Of a DNA stretch of 64,000 nucleotides, positions 16,912-27,000 are shown in pieces (the stretch's first letter is position 1; every line of letters starts with the position of its first letter). The notes below the pieces were generated by a model. That model did not search any database, was not told where the DNA came from, and saw only the letters and a program-made list of their open reading frames with translations. Both the position numbers and the translations under genes were made by a program. The DNA comes from Streptomyces sp. CB02923 (GTDB taxonomy: Bacteria; Actinomycetota; Actinomycetes; Streptomycetales; Streptomycetaceae): NCBI RefSeq assembly GCF_001905005.1, contig NZ_LWKZ01000023.1, positions 62,001 to 126,000 on the forward strand, written 5' to 3'.

Positions 16912-18833
16912 CCGCGACGACGGCACCCGCTGCCGGAGCGTTCACCGGGCACCGGCCGTTCCCGCCCGCCGAGCAGGCCGGGACCCTGGTGCACCGCTTC
17001 CTGGAACAGGCTGCCGCCCACCCCGGCCGGGAGGCCGTGGTGACCCCCGAGGCGCGCTGGACCTACCAGGAGACCGCCGCGCGTGCGGCCCGGGTCGCCG
17101 CCTCGCTGGCCGCGGCCGGACTGCGGCCCGGTGACCGGGTCGGGCTGCTCTTCGCGCACGGCGCGGAGATGATCGCGGCGCTGCTCGGCGTGCTGCGGGC
17201 CGGACTGTCCTACGTACCGCTGGACGCCGCCTACCCCGAGCAGCGCCTCGCCTTCATGGCGCAGGACGCGGGCGTACGGGCCCTGGTCGCCACCGGGCAG
17301 CACCTGCCCCTCGCGCGGCAACTCGTGCGGGAGCGGCCGGTACTGGCGTACGAGGAGCTGGTGGGGAGGGAAGCGGACGAAGGCGGGGCGGAGGCCGTGC
17401 GGGCCCGGCCCGACGGAGAGGCGTACGTCCTGTACACCTCCGGTTCCACCGGGCAGCCCAAGCCGGTCGCGCAGCTGCACCGCAACGTGCTGCACCACGC
17501 ACGGGTGTGGACCGACGGACTGGGCATCGGCCCACTGGACCGGCTCACCCTCCAGTCCGCCTACAGCTGGGACTCGGCGGTGCAGGACACCTTCGCCGCG
17601 CTGCTCAACGGCGCGGCCCTGTACCCCGTCGACCTCAAGACGCTCGGCGTCAGCGGCCTGCTCCAGTGGATGGCGGACGAGGACATCACGGTCTACCACT
17701 CCACGCTTCCGGTGTTCCGTGCCCTGGTACGGGCCATGGAGGCGCGGGGCACCGCGCTGCCCGCGATGCGGATGCTCGCCCTCGGCGGCGACACCCTGCA
17801 CCTGGCCGATCTCGACGCCGTCCGGCGGGCCTTCGCGGCGCACTGCCGGGTGGCCGGGGCGTACGGCTCGACTGAGTGCTCCTGCGCGCTGCTGCGGGTC
17901 GCCGACCGGGACTACCGGCCGCCGACCGGCGTCTTCCCGCTGGGCTTCCCGGTGACCGCCACGCAGGTGTGGCTCCGGGACGCACACGGGCGGCCGGTCG
18001 ACGGGGCGGGCGAAGGCGAACTCGTCGTGCAGAGCGACTACCTGGCGCCCGGCGCGGTCGCGGACGGGCGGACGTACCGTACCGGCGACCTCGCCCGGCG
18101 GCTGCCGGACGGCACCCTGCTGCTGATCGGGCGCCGCGACTTCCAGGTGAAGATCTCCGGAATCCGGGTGGAGACCGGGGAGGTGGAGAGCGCGCTGAAG
18201 GAGCTGCCCGGAGTGCGCGAGGCGGTGGTGATGCCGTTCGCCGACCGGCTGGGGGAGCGGCAGCTGGCGGCGTACCTGGTGGCGGCCGACGGGGCGCGCG
18301 CCGAACCGGCCGCGCTGCGGGCGGCGTTGCGCGGAGTGCTGCCCGACCACGCGGTGCCCACCGCGTACGTGCTGCTCGACGCGTTGCCGCTGACCCCCAA
18401 CCACAAGATCGACCGGGCGGCGCTGCCCGATCCGCTCGCGGCCCGCGACACCGGACCGGCCGCCGGCGCGCGCGGAGCCGGGCCGCTGGAGCGGGCCGTG
18501 GCCGAGGCATGGCGCGAGGTGCTCGGCACCGGCACGGTCGCCCTCGACGACAACTTCTTCGACCTGGGCGGGACGTCCCTGCGGGTGGCCGCCGTCCACG
18601 AACGGCTCACCCGCACCGTCGCGCCCGGACTGCGGATGACCGACCTGTACCGGGCACCGACCATCCGGAGCCTGGTGCGGCTCATCGGCAGCGGCCAGGA
18701 GGACTCCACGGCGGGCGTCGCCCGGGGCGCCCGCAGGCGCGCCGCCGCCCGCGGCGGCACCCGCCGGGCCGCGGCCCGTACGCGCCCCGCCGGTCCGCCG
18801 CACTCCCAGCAACCAGGAGGAACCAGTGACTGA
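16908..18833 (+). CDS. NRPS loading protein, adenylation-thiolation (A-T)
   Basis: 641 aa. The adenylation domain (about residues 25-520) activates a carboxylic acid as AMP ester and loads the carrier (about 535-600). Core motifs: YTSGSTGQPKP (A3), AYGSTECS (A5), YRTGDLARRL (A7), GRRDFQVKISGIRVETGE (A8), NHKIDR (A10 Lys). The carrier site is FFDLGGTSLRVA. By hand alignment the pocket residues read D-S-Q-H-A-G-A-C-A; Asp235 suggests a free amino group, but the code matches no common amino acid I know. It follows the aminotransferase genes, so an unusual amino acid made in the pathway is likely. A low-complexity Arg/Ala tail follows the carrier. It overlaps the PKS gene by 8 bases. Confidence 0.92.
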   Translation: MTATTAPAAGAFTGHRPFPPAEQAGTLVHRFLEQAAAHPGREAVVTPEARWTYQETAARAARVAASLAAAGLRPGDRVGLLFAHGAEMIAALLGVLRAGLSYVPLDAAYPEQRLAFMAQDAGVRALVATGQHLPLARQLVRERPVLAYEELVGREADEGGAEAVRARPDGEAYVLYTSGSTGQPKPVAQLHRNVLHHARVWTDGLGIGPLDRLTLQSAYSWDSAVQDTFAALLNGAALYPVDLKTLGVSGLLQWMADEDITVYHSTLPVFRALVRAMEARGTALPAMRMLALGGDTLHLADLDAVRRAFAAHCRVAGAYGSTECSCALLRVADRDYRPPTGVFPLGFPVTATQVWLRDAHGRPVDGAGEGELVVQSDYLAPGAVADGRTYRTGDLARRLPDGTLLLIGRRDFQVKISGIRVETGEVESALKELPGVREAVVMPFADRLGERQLAAYLVAADGARAEPAALRAALRGVLPDHAVPTAYVLLDALPLTPNHKIDRAALPDPLAARDTGPAAGARGAGPLERAVAEAWREVLGTGTVALDDNFFDLGGTSLRVAAVHERLTRTVAPGLRMTDLYRAPTIRSLVRLIGSGQEDSTAGVARGARRRAAARGGTRRAAARTRPAGPPHSQQPGGTSD

Positions 18834-21800
18834 CCGTCCTTACGCCGACGCCGCCGCGGCGGACGGCGCCGACCTCGACGGACGCATCGCCGTCGTCGGC
18901 CTGGACTGCCGGCTGCCGGGCGCCCGCGACCACCACGCGTTCTGGCGCAACCTGCTGGCGGGCACCGACCAGATCCGCGACGTGGACGAAGAGCAGCTCA
19001 CCGCCGCCGGGGTGGAGGCCAAGGCGCTGGCCGACACCCGGTACGTGCGCCGGGCCGCGACGGTCGAGGACGCGGACCTCTTCGACGCCTCCTTCTTCTA
19101 CCTCAGCGCCCGCGAGGCCGAGCGGATGGACCCGCAGCTGCGGCTGTTCCTCCAGTCCTCCTGGAAGGCGCTGGAGCACAGCGGCCACGACTCCGAGCAG
19201 TACGAGGGCCGCGTCGGCGTCTTCGCGGGCGCGCTGAACAGCACGTACCTGCTGAACAACGTACTGACCGGGCAGCAGGGCTTCGCCGGCTCGCTGCCCA
19301 AACTGCGCCAGGACCTGGCCACCCTGATGGGCAACGACCCCAACTACCTCGCCACCAGGGTCTCGTACCACCTCAACCTCACCGGACCCAGCCTCTCCGT
19401 ACAGACCGCCTGCTCCACCTCGCTCGTCGCGGTCCACCAGGCGGCCCAGAGCCTGCTGGCACAGGAGTGCGACGTCGCACTGGCCGGCGGGGTGGCACTG
19501 CGCTTCCCGCAGGAGGCCGGATACGTTCACGAGACCGACGGGATCACCTCGGCGTCCGGCACGGTACGGCCCTTCGACGCGGGCGCGGACGGCACCGTCT
19601 TCGGCAACGGCGTCGGCGTGGTCGTGCTCAAGCGGCTGGCGGACGCCCTCGCCGAGGGCGACACCGTCTGGGCGGTGCTGCGCGGCTCCGCCATCGGCAA
19701 CGACGGCGCCGACCGGGTCGGTTACACCGCCCCCGGCGTCACCGGCCAGGCCGCCGTCCTCGCCGAGGCGCTGGCGGTGGCGGACGTCGACCCGGCGACC
19801 GTCAGCTACCTGGAGGCGCACGGCACCGGCACCAGGATGGGCGATCCCGTAGAGCTGGCCGCCGCCGCGCAGTCCTACCAGGTGGACGGCGCGCCGCCGC
19901 TGACGATCGGATCGGTGAAGGCCAACCTGGGCCACCTGAGCACCGCGGCCGGCGTCACCTCGCTCATCAAGTGCGTGCTGATGCTGCGGCACCGCACGCT
20001 GGTGCCCACCCCGCACTTCACCGAGTGGAACCCGCAGTGCGACGTCGAGGGCACCCGCTTCCGTATCGGAACGCAGACCGAGCCGTGGCAGCCGGGGACG
20101 GACGGCGGCCCGCTGCGCTGCGCGGTCACCTCCACCGGCATGGGCGGTACCACCGCGCACGTCGTCCTGGAGGAGGCCCCGGAGCCCGCCCCGGCTGCAC
20201 GGCCCGCCGCCCCCGTCGTGCTGCTGCCCGTCTCGGCCAAGTCCCCGGCCGCGCTGGAGCGCGCGCGCCTGGAACTGGCGGACCATCTGGAGTCCACAGC
20301 GCCCGGGGAGGACACGGCCGACGCGCCCGGTGACACCGCTCTGGAGGACGCCGCCTACACCCTGGCCACCGCCCGCCGTACCTTCAACTACCGCGCCGTG
20401 CTCACCGTCCCGGACCGGGAGACGGCCGTGCGCGCGCTGCGCAGCGGCGACCCGCGCTTCACTCACCAGGACTCCGGGCAGCCCGCCGACCGCCCTGTCG
20501 TGCTCCTCTTCCCCGGCCAGGGAGCCCAGCACCCCGGCATGGGCCAGGGCTGGTACGCGCACCTCCCGGTGTTCCGCGAGGTGCTCGACGAGTGCGCGGA
20601 ACTGCTGGAGCCGCACCTGGGCCTGGACCTGAGGGACGCCCTCTACCCGCGGCTGCGGGAGTACACCGGCACCCCGCACGACCTCAACCGCACCCGGCTG
20701 ACCCAGCCCGCGCTGTTCGCGGTGGAGTACGCGCTGGCCCGGCAGTGGACGGCCTGGGGCGTGCGCCCGGCCGCGCTCGTCGGGCACAGCGTCGGCGAGT
20801 ACGTGGCCGCCACCCTCGCCGGGGTCTTCCGGCTGCCCGACGTACTGCGGGTGATCGCCGAGCGCGGCCGCCTGGTGGACGAGCTGCCCGGCGGGGTGAT
20901 GGCGGCGGTCATGCTGCCGCCCGCCGAACTGGCCCCGTACCTCGAAGAAGACGGCGAGGTCGCGCTCGCCGCGGTGAACGAACCCGCGGTGTGCACCGTC
21001 GCCGGGCCCAAGGACGCCGTCCGCGCCCTCACCACCCGGCTCACCGCCGACGGCGTGGCGCACCGCAAGGTCGTGACCTCGCACGCTTTCCACTCGGCCA
21101 TGATGGACCCGGCCGTCGGCCCGCTCACCGCACTGCTCCGGGACGTCCCGCTGCGCCGCCCCGAGATCCCGTTCCTGTCCAACCGCACCGGCACCTGGAT
21201 CACCGACGAGGAGGCCACCGACCCCGCGTACTGGGGACGGCACCTGCGCGAGACCGTACGGTTCGCGGACAACGTGGCCACCGTGCTGGACGGCGAGGCC
21301 CCGGTCTTCCTGGAGGCCGGGCCGGGCCAGACGCTCGCCACCTTCACCCGGCGCCACCCGGACCGCGAGACCGGCGTACCCGTCCTCACCTCCGCGGCCC
21401 GCGGACGCGACGCCGGAGCCGACCTGACCGCGGTGACCGCCGCGCTCGGCCGACTGTGGGCGGCCGGACTGCCGGTGGACTGGCAGAGCTACCACGCCGG
21501 CCGCGGACACCGCCGGGTGCCGCTGCCGACGTACCCCTTCGAAGGCACCCGCTACTGGGTCGAGCCCGGCACCGGGACGCTGACCGGCACCGGCGGCGGC
21601 ACCGGCACCGGGGTGCGCAAACTCCCCCTGGACCAGTGGCTGTCCGCCCCGGTGTGGCGCCAGGCCGTGGGCACCCTCGACGCGCCCGCCGAGCCGGTCG
21701 CCGACCCCGTCCTGCTCTTCGCCGACGAACCGGGCACCGCCACCCGGATCGCCGCGCACGCCTGCGCGGGGGAGGTCCTCACGGTACGGGCGGGCACCGC

Positions 21801-23625
21801 GTACGGGCGGGACGGCGACACCTGGACGCTGCGGCCGGACTCCGAGGAGGACCACGCCCGCCTCGTCGCCGACCTGGTGGCCGGGGAACGGCTGCCGGAC
21901 CGGATCCTGCACGCCTGGTCCACCGCCCCCCTGCCCGCCGCACGCGGCAGGGAACGCTTCGAGACCGCCCAACGGCACGGCCTCTACAGCCTGATCGCCC
22001 TCGTCAAGGCGCTCAGCGAACACGGCGTCACCAAGCCGCTCCAGCTCGACCTGATCAGCGCGGGTGCCTACACCGTCAGCCCGGCCGAGCCGGAACCGGC
22101 CTCCGAACTGGTGCCGCTCGCCGTCGCCGCCCGGGTCATCGGCCAGGAGCACGGCAACATCGGCGCCCGCCACTTCGACCTGCCGGCCGCCGTGGACGAG
22201 CGCTCGCTGCGCACGCTCGCCGCCGAACTGGCCGGGCAGCGCCGCCCCGAGGTGGCCACCACGCTGCGCGGCGCCACCCGCTGGACCGCCGACCTGGAGC
22301 CGGTACGCGCCGACTGGACCGCCAAGGCCGCCTCCCGGCTGCGCGAGGACGGCGTCTACCTGATCACCGGCGGCCTCGGCGAGATCGGCTCCACGATCGC
22401 GCACTGGCTGCGCCGCGAATGCCCCGGCGTCCGCCTGGCACTGCTCACCCGCGACCCGCTCCCGGACCGCGCGGAGTGGGACACCTGGCTGGACACCCAC
22501 GACGAGGACGACGGGACGGCGCTGCGCATCAAGCGGCTGCGGGCCCTGGAGGACGGGGGCGGCGAGCCCTTCCTCGTCCACGCCGACGTCGCCGACGAGG
22601 ACGCGCTGGGTGCCGTGGTGGCCCGCGTGACCGCGCACTTCGGCGCGCTGCACGGTGTCGTGCACGCGGCCGGGCTGCCCAGCGAGCAGTGGGACCGGGC
22701 GATCACCGCGGCGAGCGCCGAGCAGTGCCAGTGGCACTTCGCCCCGAAGGCGCACGGCCAGATCGCCCTGGAGAAGGTCCTGGCCGGCCACGACGTGGAC
22801 TTCGTCCTGCTGCTCTCCTCGCTGGCCGGTGTGCTCGGCGGACTGCGGCTGCTCGGTTACGGCGCCGCCAACCACTTCATGGACGCCGCCGCCGAGCGGG
22901 CCAACCGCGGCCTGGACCGTACGGTGTGGATCAGCGCGGCCTGGGACGTGTGGCAGCACCACCAGGACGAGAAGCGGGCGATCTCCGCGATCGGCCGCAG
23001 CATGGACGACAAGGCGATCCAGCCCGAGGAGGGCCTGGAGACGATCCGCCGCCTGCTGACGCTGCGCGACGTCTCCCACGTCGCCGTGTCCACCTGGGAC
23101 ATCGGGCACCGGCTGGACCAGTGGGTGCGGGACGAGCGGATCGCCCGGCCGACGGCGGGCGCCGCCGCGGCAGCGGCCGACGACGGCGGCCCGGAGGCGG
23201 CGGACGACCTCGTCGGGCAGGTGGCGCGGCTGGTGCGCGGCGCGCTCGGCGCCGAGGAGATGCCGCTGGACGGGGACATCTTCGAGTTCGGCGGCGACTC
23301 CCTGCTGATCGTGCGGCTGCTGTCCGACCTGCGGGACCAGTTCTCGGTGGAGGTGCCGCTGGCGGAGGTGCTCGGCGAGCCGACGCCCGTGGCGCTGGCC
23401 GCACTCGTACAGCAACGGCTGGACGCCCGGACGGAGACCGGCACGAGGGCAGCCGACGCACCCGGCGGGGACAGCGCGGACGGCGGCCAAGACGACGACA
23501 TCGAGGCACTGGCGGCGCAGCTGGCCGGGCTCGACCCGGACGACATCGAACGCCTGCTGGCCGAGGTGCAGCAGGACGGCCAGAACAGCCAGAACGGCCA
23601 GGACCAGCAGGAACAGGAGCGCTGA
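18826..23625 (+). CDS. Type I PKS module KS-AT-KR-ACP
   Basis: A single 1599-aa module. KS (residues about 20-440) has Cys196 in TACSTS, His332 in EAHGTGT and His370 in NLGHL, so it is complete. AT (about 555-860) has GHSVGEY and HAFHS, the signature for malonyl-CoA. The KR region (about 930-1400) has TGGLGEIGS for NADPH and the catalytic Ser/Tyr in LLSSLAG and GYGAANHF. ACP (about 1465-1535) has FGGDSLL. No DH or TE is present. It would add two carbons and reduce the beta-keto group to a hydroxyl. The GTG start at 18826 sits behind a strong AGGAGG. The upstream A-T protein probably feeds it, and the next gene encodes a monooxygenase commonly linked to such hybrid lines. Confidence 0.94.
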   Translation: MTDRPYADAAAADGADLDGRIAVVGLDCRLPGARDHHAFWRNLLAGTDQIRDVDEEQLTAAGVEAKALADTRYVRRAATVEDADLFDASFFYLSAREAERMDPQLRLFLQSSWKALEHSGHDSEQYEGRVGVFAGALNSTYLLNNVLTGQQGFAGSLPKLRQDLATLMGNDPNYLATRVSYHLNLTGPSLSVQTACSTSLVAVHQAAQSLLAQECDVALAGGVALRFPQEAGYVHETDGITSASGTVRPFDAGADGTVFGNGVGVVVLKRLADALAEGDTVWAVLRGSAIGNDGADRVGYTAPGVTGQAAVLAEALAVADVDPATVSYLEAHGTGTRMGDPVELAAAAQSYQVDGAPPLTIGSVKANLGHLSTAAGVTSLIKCVLMLRHRTLVPTPHFTEWNPQCDVEGTRFRIGTQTEPWQPGTDGGPLRCAVTSTGMGGTTAHVVLEEAPEPAPAARPAAPVVLLPVSAKSPAALERARLELADHLESTAPGEDTADAPGDTALEDAAYTLATARRTFNYRAVLTVPDRETAVRALRSGDPRFTHQDSGQPADRPVVLLFPGQGAQHPGMGQGWYAHLPVFREVLDECAELLEPHLGLDLRDALYPRLREYTGTPHDLNRTRLTQPALFAVEYALARQWTAWGVRPAALVGHSVGEYVAATLAGVFRLPDVLRVIAERGRLVDELPGGVMAAVMLPPAELAPYLEEDGEVALAAVNEPAVCTVAGPKDAVRALTTRLTADGVAHRKVVTSHAFHSAMMDPAVGPLTALLRDVPLRRPEIPFLSNRTGTWITDEEATDPAYWGRHLRETVRFADNVATVLDGEAPVFLEAGPGQTLATFTRRHPDRETGVPVLTSAARGRDAGADLTAVTAALGRLWAAGLPVDWQSYHAGRGHRRVPLPTYPFEGTRYWVEPGTGTLTGTGGGTGTGVRKLPLDQWLSAPVWRQAVGTLDAPAEPVADPVLLFADEPGTATRIAAHACAGEVLTVRAGTAYGRDGDTWTLRPDSEEDHARLVADLVAGERLPDRILHAWSTAPLPAARGRERFETAQRHGLYSLIALVKALSEHGVTKPLQLDLISAGAYTVSPAEPEPASELVPLAVAARVIGQEHGNIGARHFDLPAAVDERSLRTLAAELAGQRRPEVATTLRGATRWTADLEPVRADWTAKAASRLREDGVYLITGGLGEIGSTIAHWLRRECPGVRLALLTRDPLPDRAEWDTWLDTHDEDDGTALRIKRLRALEDGGGEPFLVHADVADEDALGAVVARVTAHFGALHGVVHAAGLPSEQWDRAITAASAEQCQWHFAPKAHGQIALEKVLAGHDVDFVLLLSSLAGVLGGLRLLGYGAANHFMDAAAERANRGLDRTVWISAAWDVWQHHQDEKRAISAIGRSMDDKAIQPEEGLETIRRLLTLRDVSHVAVSTWDIGHRLDQWVRDERIARPTAGAAAAAADDGGPEAADDLVGQVARLVRGALGAEEMPLDGDIFEFGGDSLLIVRLLSDLRDQFSVEVPLAEVLGEPTPVALAALVQQRLDARTETGTRAADAPGGDSADGGQDDDIEALAAQLAGLDPDDIERLLAEVQQDGQNSQNGQDQQEQER

Positions 23626-23627
23626 CC

Positions 23628-24659
23628 GTGGACTTCAGCCTGATCTTCTTCTCCGGGGACGAGAAGAACAAATACCGCTTCGTGCTCGACGCGGCCCGCT
23701 ACGCCGACGAGAACGGCTTCACCGCGATCTGGACCCCGGAGCGGCACTTCCACCGTTTCGGCGGCCTCTACCCCAACCCCTCGGTGCTCGGCGCGGGCCT
23801 GGCGATGCACACCCAGCGCCTCCAGATCCGGGCCGGCAGCGTCATCCTGCCGCTGCACAGCCCGATCCGGGTCGCCGAGGAGTGGGCGGTGGTCGACAAC
23901 CTCTCCCGCGGGCGGGCCGGCATCGCCCTGGCCACCGGCTTCAGCCCGCTGGACTTCGCCATCCGGCCGGAGGGCTGGTCCGACCGCAGGCAGCGCACCT
24001 TCGACGCGGTGGGCACCATCCGCGAACTGTGGGAGGGCGCGCCGGTCTACGTCCAGGACGGCCTGGGCAACCACGTCGAGGTGGAGCTGCACCCGCAGCC
24101 CGTCCAGCCCGAACTCCCCATCTGGCTCACCTGCACCAAGAGCCCGGAGACGTTCGAGACGGCCGGACGGCTCGGCTGCAACGTGCTGACCGCGCTGATC
24201 GACATGACCAACGAGGAACTGGAGGAGAAGCTCGCCCTCTACTACAAGACCCTGGAGGAGTACGGGCACGACCCGGAAAGCACCACGGTCACGCTGATGC
24301 TGCACACCTTCATCGGCACCGACCTGGAAGAGGTACGGGAAACCGTCTGGCCGCCCTTCAGCGACTACCTGCGCTCCTTCTTCACCGTCATCGACTCGCA
24401 GAAGAAGAACCTCGCGCCGGGCGCCGGTGTCCGCGACATCTCGTCCGACGACCAGGACCAGCTGATCAAGTTCGCCTTCGACAAGTACTTCGAGAAGGGC
24501 GCACTGCTCGGCACCCCCGACTCCTGCGCCGCGGTGGTCGACCGCTTCCAGGGCATGGGGGTCAAGGAGATCGCCTGCCTGATCGACTTCGGGGTCGACG
24601 AGGACCTCGTCGTGCAGAGCCTGAGCCACCTCAACGAACTCCGGAGGCGCTACGCATGA
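23628..24659 (+). CDS. MupA/Atu-type luciferase-like FMN monooxygenase
   Basis: A 343-aa member of the natural-product branch of the bacterial luciferase-like family. Such domains are usually found inside or beside hybrid NRPS/PKS proteins, where they hydroxylate carrier-bound intermediates. The opening DFSLIFFSGDEKNKYRFVLD, the motifs TPERHFHRFGGLYPNPSVL and ATGFSPLDFAI, and the length are all characteristic. It starts at GTG 23628, two bases after the PKS stop. The substrate is probably the PKS-ACP-bound acyl chain. The reduced flavin donor is not encoded nearby. Confidence 0.9.
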   Translation: MDFSLIFFSGDEKNKYRFVLDAARYADENGFTAIWTPERHFHRFGGLYPNPSVLGAGLAMHTQRLQIRAGSVILPLHSPIRVAEEWAVVDNLSRGRAGIALATGFSPLDFAIRPEGWSDRRQRTFDAVGTIRELWEGAPVYVQDGLGNHVEVELHPQPVQPELPIWLTCTKSPETFETAGRLGCNVLTALIDMTNEELEEKLALYYKTLEEYGHDPESTTVTLMLHTFIGTDLEEVRETVWPPFSDYLRSFFTVIDSQKKNLAPGAGVRDISSDDQDQLIKFAFDKYFEKGALLGTPDSCAAVVDRFQGMGVKEIACLIDFGVDEDLVVQSLSHLNELRRRYA

Positions 24660-26017
24660 CCGCCGCCCCCTCCCGGGCCGACCTCGTCGCCCGGCTCGCC
24701 GGCCTCACCCCCGACCAGCGCGCCCGCCTGCGCGGCCGACTGCCCCAAGCGCTGAAGCAACAGCGCCGGCTGACCCCGGGGCAGCATCGGCTGTGGCTGA
24801 CCCAGCAGCGGCTGCCCGGCCGCCCGGTGGACGTCGTGTGCCAGGCCGTGCACCTCACCGGCGCCCCCGTGGACCTCGGCCTGCTCGCCGAGCGCGTACG
24901 CGGCTTCGCGGCCCGGCACGAGGCGCTGCGCACCACCTTCGAGGACGGCGGCGCGGGCATCCGTCCGGTGGTGCACGAGGAACTGCCGCCCCGGCTGGCC
25001 CGGACCCGCTGCACCGGCGCCGACGAGGCACACCGGATGGCCGGGGAGCTGGCCGCCGAGCCGTTCGACCTGGCGGCCGGACCGCTGCTGAGGGTCACCC
25101 TCGCCGAGGGGCCCGCACCCGACGAGGCATGGCTGCTCGTCGTGGTGCACAACCTGGTCTTCGACGCGTGGTCCTTCGAGCTGCTGCTGGACGAACTGGC
25201 CCGCCCCGCGGACGCCGCCCCGGCCTCCGCGCCCGCCTTCAGCGACTACGCCCGGGGCCTGCGGCAGTGGCTCGGCAGCCCGGCGGGGCAGGAAGCGGCC
25301 GCGTACTGGGCCGGTGAAGTGGCCGACGCGCCGCCACCGCTGCCCACCGACCGGCCGCGCACCGCCGACGGCACCTCGCGCAGGGGCGGCCGGGTGGACT
25401 TCACGGTGTCCCGTGCCGTCACCGAGGGGATCACCGCGGCGGCGCAGCGGGAGGCGGCCACCGCGTACACCGGGTGGCTGGCCGTGGCCTGGGCCGCGCT
25501 GGACGGGTTCGGCGGCCGTCCGGACGTCCTGCTCGGCACGTTCACCGCGGGCCGGGACCGGCCCGGCACCGCGGAGGTGGCCGGCTATCTGCTCAACGTG
25601 CTGCCGGTACGGCTGCGGGACGCGGGCGACGGCACGCACGCCGCCCGTACCCGCGCCGCCCGCACGGCGACCCGGGCCGGCCTCCGGCACGCCGCCTACC
25701 CGGGCGAACTGATCGCGGCGGAAGTGTCGCCCGTACGGGTACCGGGCGCCGACTCGCTCCTGGACGCCGTCTTCGTCTTCGACAACCTCGGGGAAGGCGG
25801 CCGGGAGATCCAGGGCGCCCACGCGGCCACCGCCGACCTGGACAAGGGCACCGCCCGCTACGACCTGACCCTGGCCGTCTACCCCGGACCGGACGGCACC
25901 GAGGGCTGGTTCGAGTACGACCGCGAGCTGTACGACGAGGCCACCGTGAGCCGCCTCGCCGAGCGGTTCACGGCCCTCGCCACGGCGGCCGCAGGCGAAG
26001 ACGGAGGCCGGACGTGA
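24656..26017 (+). CDS. Stand-alone NRPS condensation-fold protein with altered HHxxxDG motif
   Basis: 453 aa, with the start LTPGQHRLWLTQQ typical of C domains (C1) and the usual two-lobe layout. The catalytic motif reads HNLVFDAW at residues 165-172: the second, catalytic histidine is Asn166 and the final Gly is Ala171. The domain may be catalytically dead and structural, may use another residue, or may act only as a docking or gating protein. Other family features (RHEALRTTF, GTFTAGRDRP, GYLLNVLPVRL) are kept, so the gene is under selection and not simply decayed. It overlaps the monooxygenase stop (ATGA) and the next start (GTGA). Confidence 0.85.
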   Translation: MTAAPSRADLVARLAGLTPDQRARLRGRLPQALKQQRRLTPGQHRLWLTQQRLPGRPVDVVCQAVHLTGAPVDLGLLAERVRGFAARHEALRTTFEDGGAGIRPVVHEELPPRLARTRCTGADEAHRMAGELAAEPFDLAAGPLLRVTLAEGPAPDEAWLLVVVHNLVFDAWSFELLLDELARPADAAPASAPAFSDYARGLRQWLGSPAGQEAAAYWAGEVADAPPPLPTDRPRTADGTSRRGGRVDFTVSRAVTEGITAAAQREAATAYTGWLAVAWAALDGFGGRPDVLLGTFTAGRDRPGTAEVAGYLLNVLPVRLRDAGDGTHAARTRAARTATRAGLRHAAYPGELIAAEVSPVRVPGADSLLDAVFVFDNLGEGGREIQGAHAATADLDKGTARYDLTLAVYPGPDGTEGWFEYDRELYDEATVSRLAERFTALATAAAGEDGGRT

Positions 26018-27000
26018 TCACCCCGCGGCTCTGCGCCCCGGCCTACGAGCTGGGCGAGTACGCCGACCCCGTCACCGAACTGCCGGAGCTACAGGCCGAC
26101 CCCGAAACCGCGGACCGACTGACCGCACCCGCCGCCGGATTCGACACCTACCGCTGGTCGGACGGCCAGGTGGTCGAGCTGATGACCGCGGCAGCGCAGC
26201 GCACCCTGGGCGAGGCCGGGGTGCCGGGCGACGAGGTCGACCTGGTGCTGCTGGCCACCGACTCGCTGCCGCGCGACCGCTCGGCCCACCGGGATGTCGC
26301 CGAACTGCTCCAGGAGACCGGACTGACCCGCGCCACCGCGAGCACACTCGGCCTGATGGACTGCGCCACCGCCATGGCCGCCGTGGGCACCGCCGCCTCC
26401 CTGGTCAGGGACGGCAGCGCCCGCCACGTCCTGGTCGTCTCCGGCGACCTGGCCGACCACGCCACCGGCGGCGAACGCGTCGTCGCGGGCGGCGCGGCCA
26501 TCGCCAGCGACGCCGCGGCCACCGCCCTGGTGTCGGCCACCGCCGCCGGACTCCCGGTGCTGGGCATGGCCCACCACGCCGCACCGGAGGCCGCCCAGGG
26601 CGAGCCGCCGAGGCGGCAGCTGGCGGCCCGGGTCGCCGCGCACCGCGAACTCTTCACCCGCCTCGCGGAGCGCCACCCCGTCCGGCCCGCCGAGGTACGG
26701 GCCGTCCTGCCCAGCAACTTCGCGCGCAACGTCCTGGAGATCTACCTCTCCGATGTCGGCTACGGCGGCGCCAAGCTCGCCCTGGGCAACATCGGCCGGA
26801 TCGGGCACTGCCTGGGCAGCGACCCGCTGATCAACCTCGCGGACCGGCTCGCGGAGGCGAAGGCCGCCGGAGAGGAACAGGCGGACGGCGCGGAGGACCG
26901 GCTGGTGCTCCTCGGCGCGGGCATCTCCCACCTGGCGGCCGTACTGCTGGGCGCGTGCCCGCTGCCGGAGGCGGACCGTACCGGGGAGGGCGCCGGGTGA
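26014..27000 (+). CDS. KAS III-like protein 1
   Basis: 328 aa of the FabH/KAS III thiolase fold. The nucleophile Cys117 is present in LMDCATAMAAVG. The usual HQAN motif is replaced by LPSNFARN, so the canonical catalytic His is missing. The last motif reads NIGRIGHCLGSDPLINLAD, keeping an Asn and offering a new His. KAS III relatives in biosynthetic clusters often transfer acyl groups to oxygen or nitrogen rather than form carbon bonds, which is possible here. It is directly followed by a clear homologue with the same substitutions, suggesting a heterodimer. Confidence 0.8.
   Translation: MITPRLCAPAYELGEYADPVTELPELQADPETADRLTAPAAGFDTYRWSDGQVVELMTAAAQRTLGEAGVPGDEVDLVLLATDSLPRDRSAHRDVAELLQETGLTRATASTLGLMDCATAMAAVGTAASLVRDGSARHVLVVSGDLADHATGGERVVAGGAAIASDAAATALVSATAAGLPVLGMAHHAAPEAAQGEPPRRQLAARVAAHRELFTRLAERHPVRPAEVRAVLPSNFARNVLEIYLSDVGYGGAKLALGNIGRIGHCLGSDPLINLADRLAEAKAAGEEQADGAEDRLVLLGAGISHLAAVLLGACPLPEADRTGEGAG

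Noticed and set aside
18682..23490. 1602-codon minus-strand open frame opposite the PKS
   Set aside because: It mirrors the PKS codon for codon, is low-complexity, and has no start site or domain.
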